Shown piece by piece: positions 1 to 6,882 of a stretch of DNA of 24,588 nt (position 1 is its first letter; every line of letters begins with the position of its first letter). Under the pieces are notes generated by a model that saw only the letters and a program-made list of their open reading frames with translations, did not search any database and had not been told where the DNA came from. Position numbers and translations under genes: made by a program. The stretch spans positions 1-24,588 of the forward strand of contig JBFWRI010000028.1 in the NCBI GenBank assembly GCA_050248995.1, given 5' to 3'. The stretch is from JBFWRI01 sp050248995. GTDB lineage: Bacteria > Pseudomonadota > Alphaproteobacteria > JAIXQD01.

Positions 1-29
1 ATCACTACTGAAAGAGTCTTTAGGGTCAT
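1..29 (-). CDS. 5' end of an unknown gene (cut by window edge)
   Basis: An ATG on the minus strand at 27-29 has a strong ribosome binding site, AAAGGAG, seven bases upstream. The reading frame stays open for nine codons (MTLKTLSVV) to the window edge. It lies downstream of, and in the same direction as, the response regulator gene, with a gap of about 100 bases. Too little is present to name a product. The call rests only on the start context. Confidence 0.45.
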
Positions 30-131
30 GTGTTGTCTCCTTTTCTCAGGGTCGCCCATATACATTGCAGGAATAAGCATCAGGAATCGATGCGGCGGCA
101 CCGCAGACCGGTTAATGCTCCATAAGAAGAA

Positions 132-881
132 TTAGGCGTGGGCCACCAAAGGAGCGACAGAAGCGGAATCGTCCGCTTTCTCTCCTGTCACCTCCATGCG
201 ATAGCCGATGCCCGGTTCGGTGATGATGTAATCGCTGCCGGGAATGGCGTTCTGCAGCTTTTCGCGCAACTGGCTGACATAGACGCGAAGGTACTGCATG
301 TCTTCGCCGTGCGCCGGCCCCCACACTTCCTTCAGAATCTGTTTGTGGGTCAGCATCTTGCCGCGGTTGACCAGGAAGAAGCGCAGCAGTTCGTATTCGC
401 GCGGCGTGAAAGGCACCTTCTCGCCGTTTAGAAACACTTCATGGCGCACCAAATCCATGCGGATACCGCCATTCGTCAGCTCCGGCTCGCCGGCCTGCTG
501 TGTGGCCGACTTGCGCAGGTTGGCATGAATGCGCGCTGTTAGCACATCCGGGTTGAAGGGCTTGGTGACATAGTCGTCGGCGCCCATTTCCAGCGCGCGG
601 ATAACTTCCTCGTCGTCGCTGCGGACTGAACAAATGATGATCGGCACCTGTGACCACTCGCGGATCAGCGTCACGACATCCTTGCCGTCGATATCGGGCA
701 GGCCAAGGTCAAGAATAACCAGGTCCGGCTTGACAGACGCAACCATGCGCGCGCCAGCGCGGCCCTGGTCGGCATCGACAACCTTGTAATCACGGCTTTC
801 CAGCGTGATAGTTAACAGTTTGCGGATGGGGGCTTCATCTTCGATGATGAGGATACAATTCTTTTTCTCGTTCATAGGCAT
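132..881 (-). CDS. kdpE: OmpR-family response regulator, KdpE-like
   Basis: This is a two-component response regulator of 249 residues. The receiver domain (about 8-122) has the acidic pair E14-D15, the phospho-acceptor D58 in LVILDLGLPD and the conserved lysine K107 in VTKPF. A winged-helix DNA-binding domain follows (about 135-230), ending in the usual GIGYRM. The segment DLGLPDIDGKDVV and the spacing resemble KdpE, which controls the Kdp potassium transporter, but no kdp gene or histidine kinase is visible here, so the regulated genes are unknown. ATG 881 was chosen because AGGAAGG lies about eleven bases upstream. ATG 875 is the alternative. A longer frame back to 929 would begin inside an inverted repeat and has no ribosome binding site. 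The last 20 residues are a short acidic/alanine tail. Confidence 0.9.
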   Translation of the reverse strand: MPMNEKKNCILIIEDEAPIRKLLTITLESRDYKVVDADQGRAGARMVASVKPDLVILDLGLPDIDGKDVVTLIREWSQVPIIICSVRSDDEEVIRALEMGADDYVTKPFNPDVLTARIHANLRKSATQQAGEPELTNGGIRMDLVRHEVFLNGEKVPFTPREYELLRFFLVNRGKMLTHKQILKEVWGPAHGEDMQYLRVYVSQLREKLQNAIPGSDYIITEPGIGYRMEVTGEKADDSASVAPLVAHA

Positions 882-921
882 GGGGGGTCGGGCCTTCCTA
901 GAATAGAACTCAGTTGTATGA

Positions 922-961
922 CACCGCACATAAAAATCCTATTAGGAAAACAGGTGCGGTG
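922..961. repeat. Inverted repeat in the kdpE-like upstream region
   Basis: An 8-base perfect inverted repeat, CACCGCAC (922-929) and GTGCGGTG (954-961), encloses a second small palindrome TCCTATTAGGA. It lies 41-80 bases upstream of the response-regulator start. It could be an operator or a hairpin in the leader. No factor can be assigned from sequence alone. Confidence 0.5.
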
Positions 962-1026
962 ACATTCATAATGATCGCGCACATTAAGGCATCAATGCGG
1001 CATCATCCTATTTGACTTAAATACAA

Positions 1027-1072
1027 AGAAAAAACCGGGTTCAGGGCATTATGCAATGCGCCAAATCCCGGT
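1027..1072 (-). terminator. Rho-independent terminator of the small disordered-protein gene
   Basis: Read on the minus strand, the stem ACCGGG/CCCGGT encloses an inner GCATT-GCAT-AATGC hairpin and is followed directly by a run of T residues. It starts 23 bases after the stop codon of the 63-residue gene and separates it from the response regulator. Confidence 0.75.
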
Positions 1073-1094
1073 CTTTCCAGAGAGAAACGGCTTA

Positions 1095-1286
1095 TCAGCT
1101 GTTAAAGCGGCCGCCGCGCGATGATGACTCGCTTTCTTCGCCGGCCCGTTCGTTTTGCGGGCGATTGCCGCGCTGCTGGTTTGCCGACCTGTCTTTGCGG
1201 CCTTCCGATTGCGCCTGGTAAGATGGGCTGCGGCCCTGTTGGCCTTGTCCCGTCTGACCCGGGTTCTGATTCTGCACGTTCGGCAT
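1095..1286 (-). CDS. Small hydrophilic, probably disordered protein
   Basis: This 63-residue protein is rich in Gln, Gly, Ser, Arg, Glu and Asn and has almost no bulky hydrophobic residues. It has no cysteine, no membrane segment and no signal peptide. The start is supported by GAAGGAG eight bases upstream, and a terminator follows the gene. The composition resembles small stress-induced hydrophilic proteins of bacteria, but I recognise no family. It is a single-gene transcript with an inverted repeat upstream (1316-1352). I am fairly sure it is a real gene. Its function is unknown. Confidence 0.65.
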   Translation of the reverse strand: MPNVQNQNPGQTGQGQQGRSPSYQAQSEGRKDRSANQQRGNRPQNERAGEESESSSRGGRFNS

Positions 1287-1315
1287 AAGTCTTCTCCTTC
1301 TCGGGTTTAAAGGTA

Positions 1316-1352
1316 CTGCCGGTACCGTTCGTTTTCACGGCAGTACCGGCAG
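1316..1352. repeat. Inverted repeat upstream of the 63-residue gene
   Basis: Ten-base perfect arms, CTGCCGGTAC (1316-1325) and GTACCGGCAG (1343-1352), are separated by 17 bases. It starts 30 bases before the start of the minus-strand gene, so it is either an operator or a hairpin in its leader. Confidence 0.6.
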
Positions 1353-1501
1353 CGTCCCGACATTACGCCGTAACACCTTATGATGCGATGCGGACAACCC
1401 TTGCTTACTATCATTTTTCCCTAAAAGACCGGGTTGCACTGGGGTTTTCTTTTTATCCCCATTCGGGCGTAGTTCGCATGCATTACGGGTTACTTATGTA
1501 C

Positions 1502-1535
1502 GCGCCCTGTCCGCCTTATAGCGCTTTAAGGGCGC
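1502..1535. repeat. Inverted repeat upstream of the hemerythrin gene
   Basis: Arms GCGCCCT (1502-1508) and AGGGCGC (1529-1535) are separated by 20 bases that include the palindrome AGCGCT. It ends 48 bases before the chosen start of the hemerythrin-like gene. A regulatory role is possible but unproven. Confidence 0.4.
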
Positions 1536-1583
1536 ATGTATCACTTTGGATTCTATGCCAATGATCCAGCCATGGAGTTCTGC

Positions 1584-2042
1584 ATGGATATCTATGCCCT
1601 TATCCACAATGACCACGAAAGCGCCACGCGCATCATCGAGCAGATCAATGCCCTGCCCGACACGCGGCACAGCGAACGCCTTATCTTGTTCCGCCACCTG
1701 AAAGAGGACCTGCTGGCACACAATGACGCGGAAGATGCGTCACTTTACGAAGCCCTGCGCCAGCATGACGCAACCCTGCCCCTGGCGCGTGATTCCAGCC
1801 TTGAACACGACAACCTTGTGGCGCTGCTGGATAACCTTGATAGCCGCCAACTATCGCCCGCTGCGTGGCGTAACCGCTTTGCCCGCATGCAACAGGCTTT
1901 CTTTCATCACATCCGCGAAGAAGAAAGCTCCGTATTTGCCGCTGCCCGCCGGATCCTTAACCCGGCCACAGCAACACGTCTTACTGAAACAATGCAGCGC
2001 ATAAAATTCCTGCGTCGCGAACTTCTCAGGAAAGCCAGCTAG
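1584..2042 (+). CDS. Hemerythrin HHE cation-binding domain protein
   Basis: This 152-residue all-helical protein has a histidine/glutamate pattern typical of the hemerythrin-like HHE family: H8 and H11 in HNDH, H46 and E50 in AHNDAED, H75 in LEHDN, and H108/H109 with E112/E113 in FFHHIREEE. Such proteins bind a di-iron centre and O2, NO or related ligands. In bacteria they are tied to oxygen sensing, iron handling or nitrosative stress. I chose ATG 1584 because GGAG lies six bases upstream and HHE proteins usually begin just before the first His motif. In-frame ATGs at 1536 and 1572 would add 16 or 4 residues with poorer context. It has no signal peptide, so it is cytoplasmic. The neighbouring low-oxygen genes fit an O2/NO role, which is inference. 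Confidence 0.82.
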   Translation: MDIYALIHNDHESATRIIEQINALPDTRHSERLILFRHLKEDLLAHNDAEDASLYEALRQHDATLPLARDSSLEHDNLVALLDNLDSRQLSPAAWRNRFARMQQAFFHHIREEESSVFAAARRILNPATATRLTETMQRIKFLRRELLRKAS

Positions 2043-2245
2043 AAAGGATGAAATACGTGCCGCTTATCATAATTCCGCGCCCCGCTAATGATAATAATCC
2101 TGCACCGCTGGTGGCGTAATACCGGCCCTGATGGGTTTTTTACGGACGCGAACACGGCCGCATTTAGCATCTTGATAGCCGGCCCCTTAACGTCGTGTAT
2201 CGGCACTAGGCCCGCCTTGTGCTTATCCAGGAAAGAAAGGACCCC

Positions 2246-2764
2246 ATGAAACACATTCTTGCACTTACCGCCGCCCTTATGGCGACCCTGACCGCCGGCA
2301 CCACAATGGCTGAAACCACCGGCAGGACCGAAGTGAAGGCCGATGGCGGCTATACCAGTAGCGCAACATCCAGCACCACGACGACCGCCGGCACCGATAT
2401 CAAGACCGAGAAAAAGGTCGATGTTGATGTGGATAAAGACGGCAAGGTGATCAAAAAGACCACATCGGAAAAAGTAACGGACCCCGAAGGCCCGATGAAC
2501 GAAAAGCGTTCGACGGTTGAAACAAAGATCAAGCAGGGCGACAAGGGGTATGAGAGTGAAAGTTCGGTAACAAACACCAATGCCGAGGGCACCAGCACGC
2601 GTGAGACGACCAAGCAAAAGGTGAAAGTCGATGCCCAGGGCCGTATTATCGAGACCACCAAAACCGAAAAAACGGTGGACCCAGAGGGACTACTGAATCA
2701 GGAAACGACCACAACCGAAACCAAAAAGGTTGATGGTCAAACGGTTGATGTGAAACGGGACTGA
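2246..2764 (+). CDS. Secreted hydrophilic protein with two internal repeats
   Basis: This is a 172-residue protein with a clear Sec signal peptide (residues 1-22, ending TTMA). The mature part is rich in Thr, Lys, Glu and Asp. It carries two diverged tandem repeats of about 38 residues, residues 57-95 and 124-160. Each has the pattern KV.VD..G..I..T...K.(V/T)DPEG..N, then a Thr-rich segment ending ETK. There are no cysteines and no known catalytic motif. The start has AAGG five bases upstream, and a strong terminator follows at 2813-2852, so it is monocistronic. The family is not recognised. It looks like a periplasmic or surface protein of extended beta or disordered character. Confidence 0.75.
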   Translation: MKHILALTAALMATLTAGTTMAETTGRTEVKADGGYTSSATSSTTTTAGTDIKTEKKVDVDVDKDGKVIKKTTSEKVTDPEGPMNEKRSTVETKIKQGDKGYESESSVTNTNAEGTSTRETTKQKVKVDAQGRIIETTKTEKTVDPEGLLNQETTTTETKKVDGQTVDVKRD

Positions 2765-2812
2765 CACGTTCGGACTTGTTTCATGTCATTGGCCTGGCGC
2801 AAGCCGGGGTCG

Positions 2813-2852
2813 GAAAGCACGCCTGCTCTTGCAGTATGGCGTGCTTTCTTTT
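2813..2852 (+). terminator. Rho-independent terminator after the repeat-protein gene
   Basis: An 11-base perfect stem, GAAAGCACGCC (2813-2823) paired with GGCGTGCTTTC (2838-2848), is followed by TTTT. It starts about 48 bases after the stop codon. Confidence 0.85.
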
Positions 2853-2887
2853 GGCCTAAATAGACCCTTGCTGCATAGCAACAGCCC

Positions 2888-2916
2888 TTGCATCCGGTTT
2901 TGCGACAGAGTATAAA
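2888..2916 (+). promoter_or_regulatory. Probable sigma-70 promoter of the first cold-shock gene
   Basis: TTGCAT (2888-2893) and TATAAA (2911-2916) are 17 bases apart. This predicts a transcript start near 2923 and a leader of about 110 bases before the cold-shock ATG at 3032. The leader contains GCGTTTCGTCAAAGAGTTCG (2960-2979), which is partly shared with the leader of the second cold-shock gene. Confidence 0.55.
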
Positions 2917-3031
2917 TAACCTTGAGTTTCGATACCTCTCTGCGTGCCTTGCCTGTCTTGCGTTTCGTCAAAGAGTTCGCTGCTCCCGTCATCATGGTGA
3001 TGCCGGCTCACGACAAACGAAGGACTAAACG

Positions 3032-3238
3032 ATGGCTACCGGTACAGTAAAGTGGTTCAATGCGACTAAGGGTTTTGGCTTCATCCAGCCGGATAATGGC
3101 GGCGCCGATGTGTTCGTACACATCAGTGCTGTTCAGGCTGCTGGTATGACGGGCCTGACCGAAGGTCAGAAAGTCAGCTATGAAGTGACAATGGAACGTG
3201 GCAAGCCTGCCGCGACCGGCCTCGCCCAAGCTGCCTAA
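3032..3238 (+). CDS. CspA-family cold-shock protein (copy 1)
   Basis: This is a 68-residue single cold-shock domain, the usual length. It has RNP1 (KGFGFIQP, residues 13-20) and RNP2 (VFVHIS, residues 27-32). Proteins of this family bind single-stranded RNA and DNA and melt RNA secondary structure. The ribosome binding site GAAGGA lies eight bases upstream, the leader is long as in cold-induced csp genes, and a perfect terminator follows. A close paralogue lies at 8490-8702. The two differ mainly at the N-terminal tip, in the loop around residues 35-45 and in the C-terminal tail. It is cytoplasmic and transcribed alone. Confidence 0.96.
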   Translation: MATGTVKWFNATKGFGFIQPDNGGADVFVHISAVQAAGMTGLTEGQKVSYEVTMERGKPAATGLAQAA

Positions 3239-3263
3239 GGCCACACGGCTATCCAAGATCGAT

Positions 3264-3293
3264 ACGGCCACCTTCGGGTGGCCGTATTTTTTT
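3264..3293 (+). terminator. Rho-independent terminator of the first cold-shock gene
   Basis: The stem ACGGCCACC/GGTGGCCGT closes a TTCG tetraloop, followed by ATTTTTTT. Its T-run touches the stop codon of the convergent minus-strand gene at 3292. On the minus strand it has no long T-run. Confidence 0.93.
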
Positions 3294-4959
3294 ATGCGGC
3301 GGGGGATGCCGTGCACGCCGGTGCGCTGGCATCAGGAACGGCGGGCAGTTCCGGCACAAGGCCTGCATGGGCGCCGGGTATCAGCGAAGCAGCATAGCCC
3401 CGGGCGTGGTCACAATCAAACAGCACCAGCAGGGGATATGGCGGGTCAATATACGTTGCCAGTTCCGCCTCCATACTGTCCGTATGCTTCAGAAGCGCGT
3501 CACGCAGCTCCATGCAGGCAGCCCAGCTGACCGGATCACCCGTCGCTGCAAACGCAGCGGCATGGTATGCGCCCTTGGTGGCAAGTTGGAACTGGCGAGC
3601 ATACGCGGGCAGAAGTTTGAAGCTGTCGTGCAGCATGTATCCCAATTCGGGCGGCAGCTGTGGCGCCAGTGCGGCTGCCTCGGCGGCCAGCCGGTCGGCG
3701 GTGGCCACAGCTTGATCCTTGATGGCAAAAAGCTTTTCCGGATTCTGTTCATCGAACGGCGGCGGCGCGGCCTGGTTGCGCGACCCCATGCCGGTTGTCG
3801 CCATCGAATGCAGGCCTTCCTGCCATGAACTGGGCAGGCGACTGTGACGGGGGAAAACTTTGTCATTCCAGTAGGCAGCATCGGCAATCACGTGCCAGCT
3901 TTCCAGCAACAGCGCCGTGGTACGGCGGCTGACTTCACTATCCTGCGCCACGCCGAAACGCACCGCCAGCCAGTCCGCCACCAATGTTTCGGGAGCAACG
4001 TCTTCACGCGCCAGCCGGGCATAGGCATAGACATTCACATCGCCCAGTGTATCCATCGCGTGACGGCCGGGAATCGCTTCCCAGCTGACGCGCGTAACGA
4101 CGCCTCTCGCGCCCGCCGCACGCACGGAGCGCAGGCGCTCGGCCATTTCGGCCACGCGGCAGTTCGGCAGAACGTTCCAGCCCATGTGCTCGCCCGACGT
4201 ATCAGTTTCAACGATCATCGGCGCCTTTACCGCACCGATTGATGGGTTTTGTGCGGCCTTGGGAAAGTAATCGTGTGCCGTCACCTTGATAGATGCACCG
4301 ACTGCGCCATTGCAGCGGTCGACTGCCGCCATCACCCCGTTCTGCATATCCTTGGTGTATGAAAAGTCGCGCACGAACAGGTTCATGCCCTTGTGGCGCA
4401 ACGGCGCATGAAATGCCTCGATCATCGCGTCAAACCAGCCATCCAGCGAAACGCCCATACCCTGCGTCGCATGGTGATCGGGCATCGACACGCGCGACTC
4501 GGGCGACGAGATATTGATGATCATGCCGCCAAGGCCCGGCAGGTCATTCACGATTGCCCGCGTCTTGGCGCGGCACAAATCGATAAACGCCGGGCTGGCC
4601 GGGTCGGCACGGCCATCGGCGGTGAACATACTGCTATAGGCGTCCAGCTCGCGCACATAATCGGCATGCGACGGCTCTTTCACCTGCAGGTAAAGCTTGG
4701 CCCCGAACGTATCCAGCTCGGCGATCATGCGGCGCAGGGCGGCGATGCGGTTGCGGACTTTCTTACGGCGCAGGTCATACACGCCGAAGTTCGGTGGATC
4801 GCCAACCTGCGTGCAGATATCCAGCAAGTCATTCTGGTGCAGAATAAGCGCGTTGTAACCATACGCCTTCATGGTCGCAATGGCTTTGGTGACCATCGAT
4901 GGCGTCCACATCGACTCGTCGTGTATTTCCAAAGCCACAAAAGGCGTCTCGGTATTCAT
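3292..4959 (-). CDS. Possible cytoplasmic TIM-barrel glycoside hydrolase
   Basis: This is a 555-residue protein with no signal peptide or membrane segment. The N-terminal part (about 7-100) has the strand-helix pattern of a (beta/alpha)8 glycosidase: ALEIHDESMW, then MKAYGYNALILHQNDLL, then FGAKLYLQVKEPSH. Later segments, MIINISSPESR, MIVETDTSGEHMGW and GVVTRVSWEAI, resemble barrel strands of glycosidases and carry conserved-looking acidic residues. The C-terminal 200 residues are helical with an Ala/Pro-rich tail. I cannot assign a GH family, and the catalytic acids are a guess. The gene is alone on its strand, with its stop against the terminator of the convergent cold-shock gene. The start has only a weak ribosome binding site (AAGAAG). 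Other possibilities include another TIM-barrel enzyme. Confidence 0.85.
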   Translation of the reverse strand: MNTETPFVALEIHDESMWTPSMVTKAIATMKAYGYNALILHQNDLLDICTQVGDPPNFGVYDLRRKKVRNRIAALRRMIAELDTFGAKLYLQVKEPSHADYVRELDAYSSMFTADGRADPASPAFIDLCRAKTRAIVNDLPGLGGMIINISSPESRVSMPDHHATQGMGVSLDGWFDAMIEAFHAPLRHKGMNLFVRDFSYTKDMQNGVMAAVDRCNGAVGASIKVTAHDYFPKAAQNPSIGAVKAPMIVETDTSGEHMGWNVLPNCRVAEMAERLRSVRAAGARGVVTRVSWEAIPGRHAMDTLGDVNVYAYARLAREDVAPETLVADWLAVRFGVAQDSEVSRRTTALLLESWHVIADAAYWNDKVFPRHSRLPSSWQEGLHSMATTGMGSRNQAAPPPFDEQNPEKLFAIKDQAVATADRLAAEAAALAPQLPPELGYMLHDSFKLLPAYARQFQLATKGAYHAAAFAATGDPVSWAACMELRDALLKHTDSMEAELATYIDPPYPLLVLFDCDHARGYAASLIPGAHAGLVPELPAVPDASAPACTASPAA

Positions 4960-5145
4960 TCGCTTCTTATGTTCTAGTCGGCCTGCGATTCCGCGGCCGG
5001 CGTCGATATATTATCGGGACCGTATTAAACCGCTAATTCTTTCGCAGCAATAAAAATACAATTTTTAAACAGCCACCGTCAGGCCCACCGACCTGTTGCA
5101 CCGCACAGGCCAGAAGCCAGCCAATAACCGCCCCTTGCCGGACCG

Positions 5146-5895
5146 CTAAGCCTGCCGCTGAACTTCCACTTTCTGCGCCCCGTCTCGTGAAGCTTCGGTT
5201 TTCTTAGGCACATCAATCACCAGAACGCCATTCTTTAAATAGGCTTGGGCACGGGCAGAATGACTCCCTTCAGGAAGGGTCAGAACCCGGCGAAACCAAC
5301 CATGGGCGCACTCACGAAGAATACAGCACTCTCCCTTCTGCTCGTCCACTTCGTGCTTGCGCCCCCTGATGCAAAGGTTGTTGCCCTCGACGGAAATCTC
5401 GATATCGTCCTCACCCATCCCCGGAACTTCGATGCGCACCCTGAACGCCTTATCGGTTTCGGTAATATCCGCCTCTGGCTCGATAACCCCGTAATGCAGC
5501 GCATGCCATAGCTTGCTTTGCCGCCATATCGCAGGCAGAGCAGGTACTCGGCACGTATCGCGCCACAGTGTGTCATAGTAATGCTGAAGCGAAGCGACGC
5601 CATTCTGCTGCCTGCCAGGCTGCCATAAGGCAAGAATATCTGGCATATTCATCGCATCGGCCCATAGCTTCTTGAAATAGTGTTGAAAAGCGAGCAGTGC
5701 ATCGCTCCGCCCATCGTTTGCCGTCAGCTTTGGGTCTGACATTTTCAAAGCGCCTATGGCCGCACGCCACATATTATTGAAGTTAGCCTGCATGACAGGG
5801 GCGCTTTCGATCTCCCGCCCGATCGGGACAGCCCGGCCGAAATCTTTGACCGGACGAGATGGATTTGCTTGTGTGCTCGCGTTTGTGGCTGGCAT
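5146..5895 (-). CDS. Hsp20/alpha-crystallin chaperone with long N-terminal extension
   Basis: This 249-residue protein has an alpha-crystallin domain at about 141-232. It starts at PEADITETDKAF, contains EVPGM and ends with the motif A.LKNGVLVIDVPK. Family members are ATP-independent holdases that keep unfolded proteins soluble. Most are about 140-170 residues, so the first 140 residues are unusual. They contain related segments of pattern (F/L)QHY(F/Y)..LW.D....P...A(L/I)W at residues 70-91 and 103-124, with a weaker one near 39-50. The start at 5895 is chosen for AAAGGAG seven bases upstream. An upstream in-frame codon at 5931 coincides with the predicted -10 box, so it is rejected. An FNR-type promoter lies directly upstream (5931-5972). 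Confidence 0.93.
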   Translation of the reverse strand: MPATNASTQANPSRPVKDFGRAVPIGREIESAPVMQANFNNMWRAAIGALKMSDPKLTANDGRSDALLAFQHYFKKLWADAMNMPDILALWQPGRQQNGVASLQHYYDTLWRDTCRVPALPAIWRQSKLWHALHYGVIEPEADITETDKAFRVRIEVPGMGEDDIEISVEGNNLCIRGRKHEVDEQKGECCILRECAHGWFRRVLTLPEGSHSARAQAYLKNGVLVIDVPKKTEASRDGAQKVEVQRQA

Positions 5896-5930
5896 GACAG
5901 GCTCCTTTGGCTGGTTATGCGCGCAGCGCA

Positions 5931-5972
5931 ATTCTAGCCGGGACCTGCTGCCTGCTGTTTGACCACAATCAA
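5931..5972 (-). promoter_or_regulatory. FNR/FixK-type class II promoter of hsp20
   Basis: The palindrome TTGACcacaATCAA lies at 5959-5972, centre 5965.5. On the minus strand a -10 hexamer TAGAAT occupies 5936-5931, 29.5 bases from the palindrome centre. That places the activator at about -41.5 from a start near 5924, the standard class II position for FNR/FixK/Anr proteins. The promoter lies between the host-attachment gene and the hsp20 gene and reads into hsp20. Confidence 0.8.
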
Positions 5973-5984
5973 TCGGGTTCGATT

Positions 5985-6443
5985 TTAAGCAGCGTGACTG
6001 CGCTCCAGCTGGCGCAGCAGCTCGGGCCGGGAATAATGCGAAAAATCTTTTGGCAACGCGGTTCGCAACGCATGAAGCGCTTTAGGATCAAGCAGGCTTT
6101 TCAAACGGCCCAGCATGGGTGATTGCGCCACCAGGGTCAGACTATCGAACTCTCTCTTTTCACGGGCCGCGTTCAAGCCGCTGGCAATAGCACGAGCCAG
6201 ATGGTCAGGCTCGATGCTTTGGGGCGCCGTTCCATTATAGCGGCCCTCATCAGACCGATCATAAGCTTCGCTTTGCCAATGCGTAACCGGCACCAGTTCT
6301 TTTACTTGGGTTAGCCTTTTCCGTTCCGGCGCATTGCCGATAATAGGCATGATCTTCTCCTGCTGCCGGCGGACATAAGCTTTGGCTTCGCGCCCACCAA
6401 CAACGACGATCCACTCTATAGGCTGATACTGATCAAGATTCAT
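5985..6443 (-). CDS. Host-attachment family protein
   Basis: This 152-residue protein resembles the family named for a protein required for attachment to host cells. It has the opening strand IEWIVVVGGREAKAY, the middle LTLVAQSPMLGRLKSLL and the C-terminal signature ALPKDFSHYSRPELLRQL. Members have a release-factor/RNase-H-like fold and are common in bacteria with no host contact, so the name should not be read literally. The start at 6443 is chosen for AGGAAAGGAAG a few bases upstream. The 14-codon upstream extension lacks a ribosome binding site. It lies downstream of the two tiny membrane-protein genes and is probably co-transcribed with them. It has no signal peptide. Confidence 0.85.
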   Translation of the reverse strand: MNLDQYQPIEWIVVVGGREAKAYVRRQQEKIMPIIGNAPERKRLTQVKELVPVTHWQSEAYDRSDEGRYNGTAPQSIEPDHLARAIASGLNAAREKREFDSLTLVAQSPMLGRLKSLLDPKALHALRTALPKDFSHYSRPELLRQLERSHAA

Positions 6444-6459
6444 GACACTTCCTTTCCTG

Positions 6460-6579
6460 TTAGTAATAGTGAGGACAACCGGCAATCGCCAATAACGCCA
6501 GCACCAGCAAAAGCCAGAGCAGCGCGTTCAGTAGCGTGTATAATAAGCGTTCTTTTGGTACGTGGGACGTCACAGGCAC
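6460..6579 (-). CDS. Very small hydrophobic protein with a C-terminal lipobox
   Basis: The frame encodes about 39 residues if GTG 6579 is used: a short basic head (HVPKER), a run of about 22 hydrophobic residues and the end AIAGCPHYY. IAGC fits a lipoprotein signal-peptidase II box, which would leave only a five-residue lipopeptide. It may equally be a single-span membrane peptide. No ATG is present. GTG at 6573 or starts further upstream, to 6660, are possible, and none has a good ribosome binding site. It sits 16 bases before the host-attachment start and 46 bases after the preceding gene. Coding status is uncertain. Confidence 0.4.
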   Translation of the reverse strand: MPVTSHVPKERLLYTLLNALLWLLLVLALLAIAGCPHYY

Positions 6580-6625
6580 CGTTTTCTCGTAAAGAATGAA
6601 AGAAAGCCTTTCGCAATGGCGCACC

Positions 6626-6811
6626 TTAGCCAATCTCGATTTGGTAACTGTCAATATCAATCACCGCAGGCTCTAGCGAGCTAGCACTGGTTATCGACGA
6701 TGCCGTAAAGTAGGTGCTGGCAATCAGCGTCAGGAAAAGAGCAAGCAGAACCCAGATAAGGGTGCTTGCTACCGTGTCACCAATCGGTTCATGTGATGAA
6801 AAAGCTGACAT
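6626..6811 (-). CDS. Tiny single-span membrane protein with SYQIEI tail (copy A)
   Basis: This is a 61-residue protein with a short N-terminus containing EPIG, one membrane segment (about 17-37, LIWVLLALFLTLIASTYF) and a polar tail ending SYQIEIG. It is a clear paralogue of the product at 20313-20504. The two align without gaps over about 57 residues, with more than half identical. The core is TLFLTLIA.TY..ASS or a close variant, and the ends are L.PA..D..SYQIEI. The start is supported by AAAGGAG nine bases upstream. It follows the truncated hsp20 gene across a terminator-like hairpin. I do not recognise the family. Membrane location is predicted and function is unknown. Confidence 0.82.
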   Translation of the reverse strand: MSAFSSHEPIGDTVASTLIWVLLALFLTLIASTYFTASSITSASSLEPAVIDIDSYQIEIG

Positions 6812-6832
6812 GACGATAACTCCTTTCAGACG

Positions 6833-6867
6833 AGACAAAGGGTGCGGGACAGGGGAGACCCGCACCC
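6833..6867 (-). terminator. Terminator-like hairpin between hsp20 and the tiny membrane gene
   Basis: The 9-base perfect stem GGGTGCGGG (6840-6848) and CCCGCACCC (6859-6867) is followed on the minus strand by TTTGTCT. No separate promoter is obvious before the next gene (start 6811), so it may only partly terminate or may set mRNA stability. Confidence 0.65.
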
Positions 6868-6882
6868 TTCTCCAGGTAGACG

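Noticed and set aside
2125..2150. Weak CCC-TGAT-GGG hairpin with TTTTTT after the hemerythrin gene
   Set aside because: The stem is only three to four base pairs, too weak to call a terminator, though the T-run is suggestive.
2786..2995. Minus-strand frame between the repeat-protein and cold-shock genes
   Set aside because: It spans the terminator at 2813-2852 and the cold-shock promoter, with no ribosome binding site and no family resemblance.
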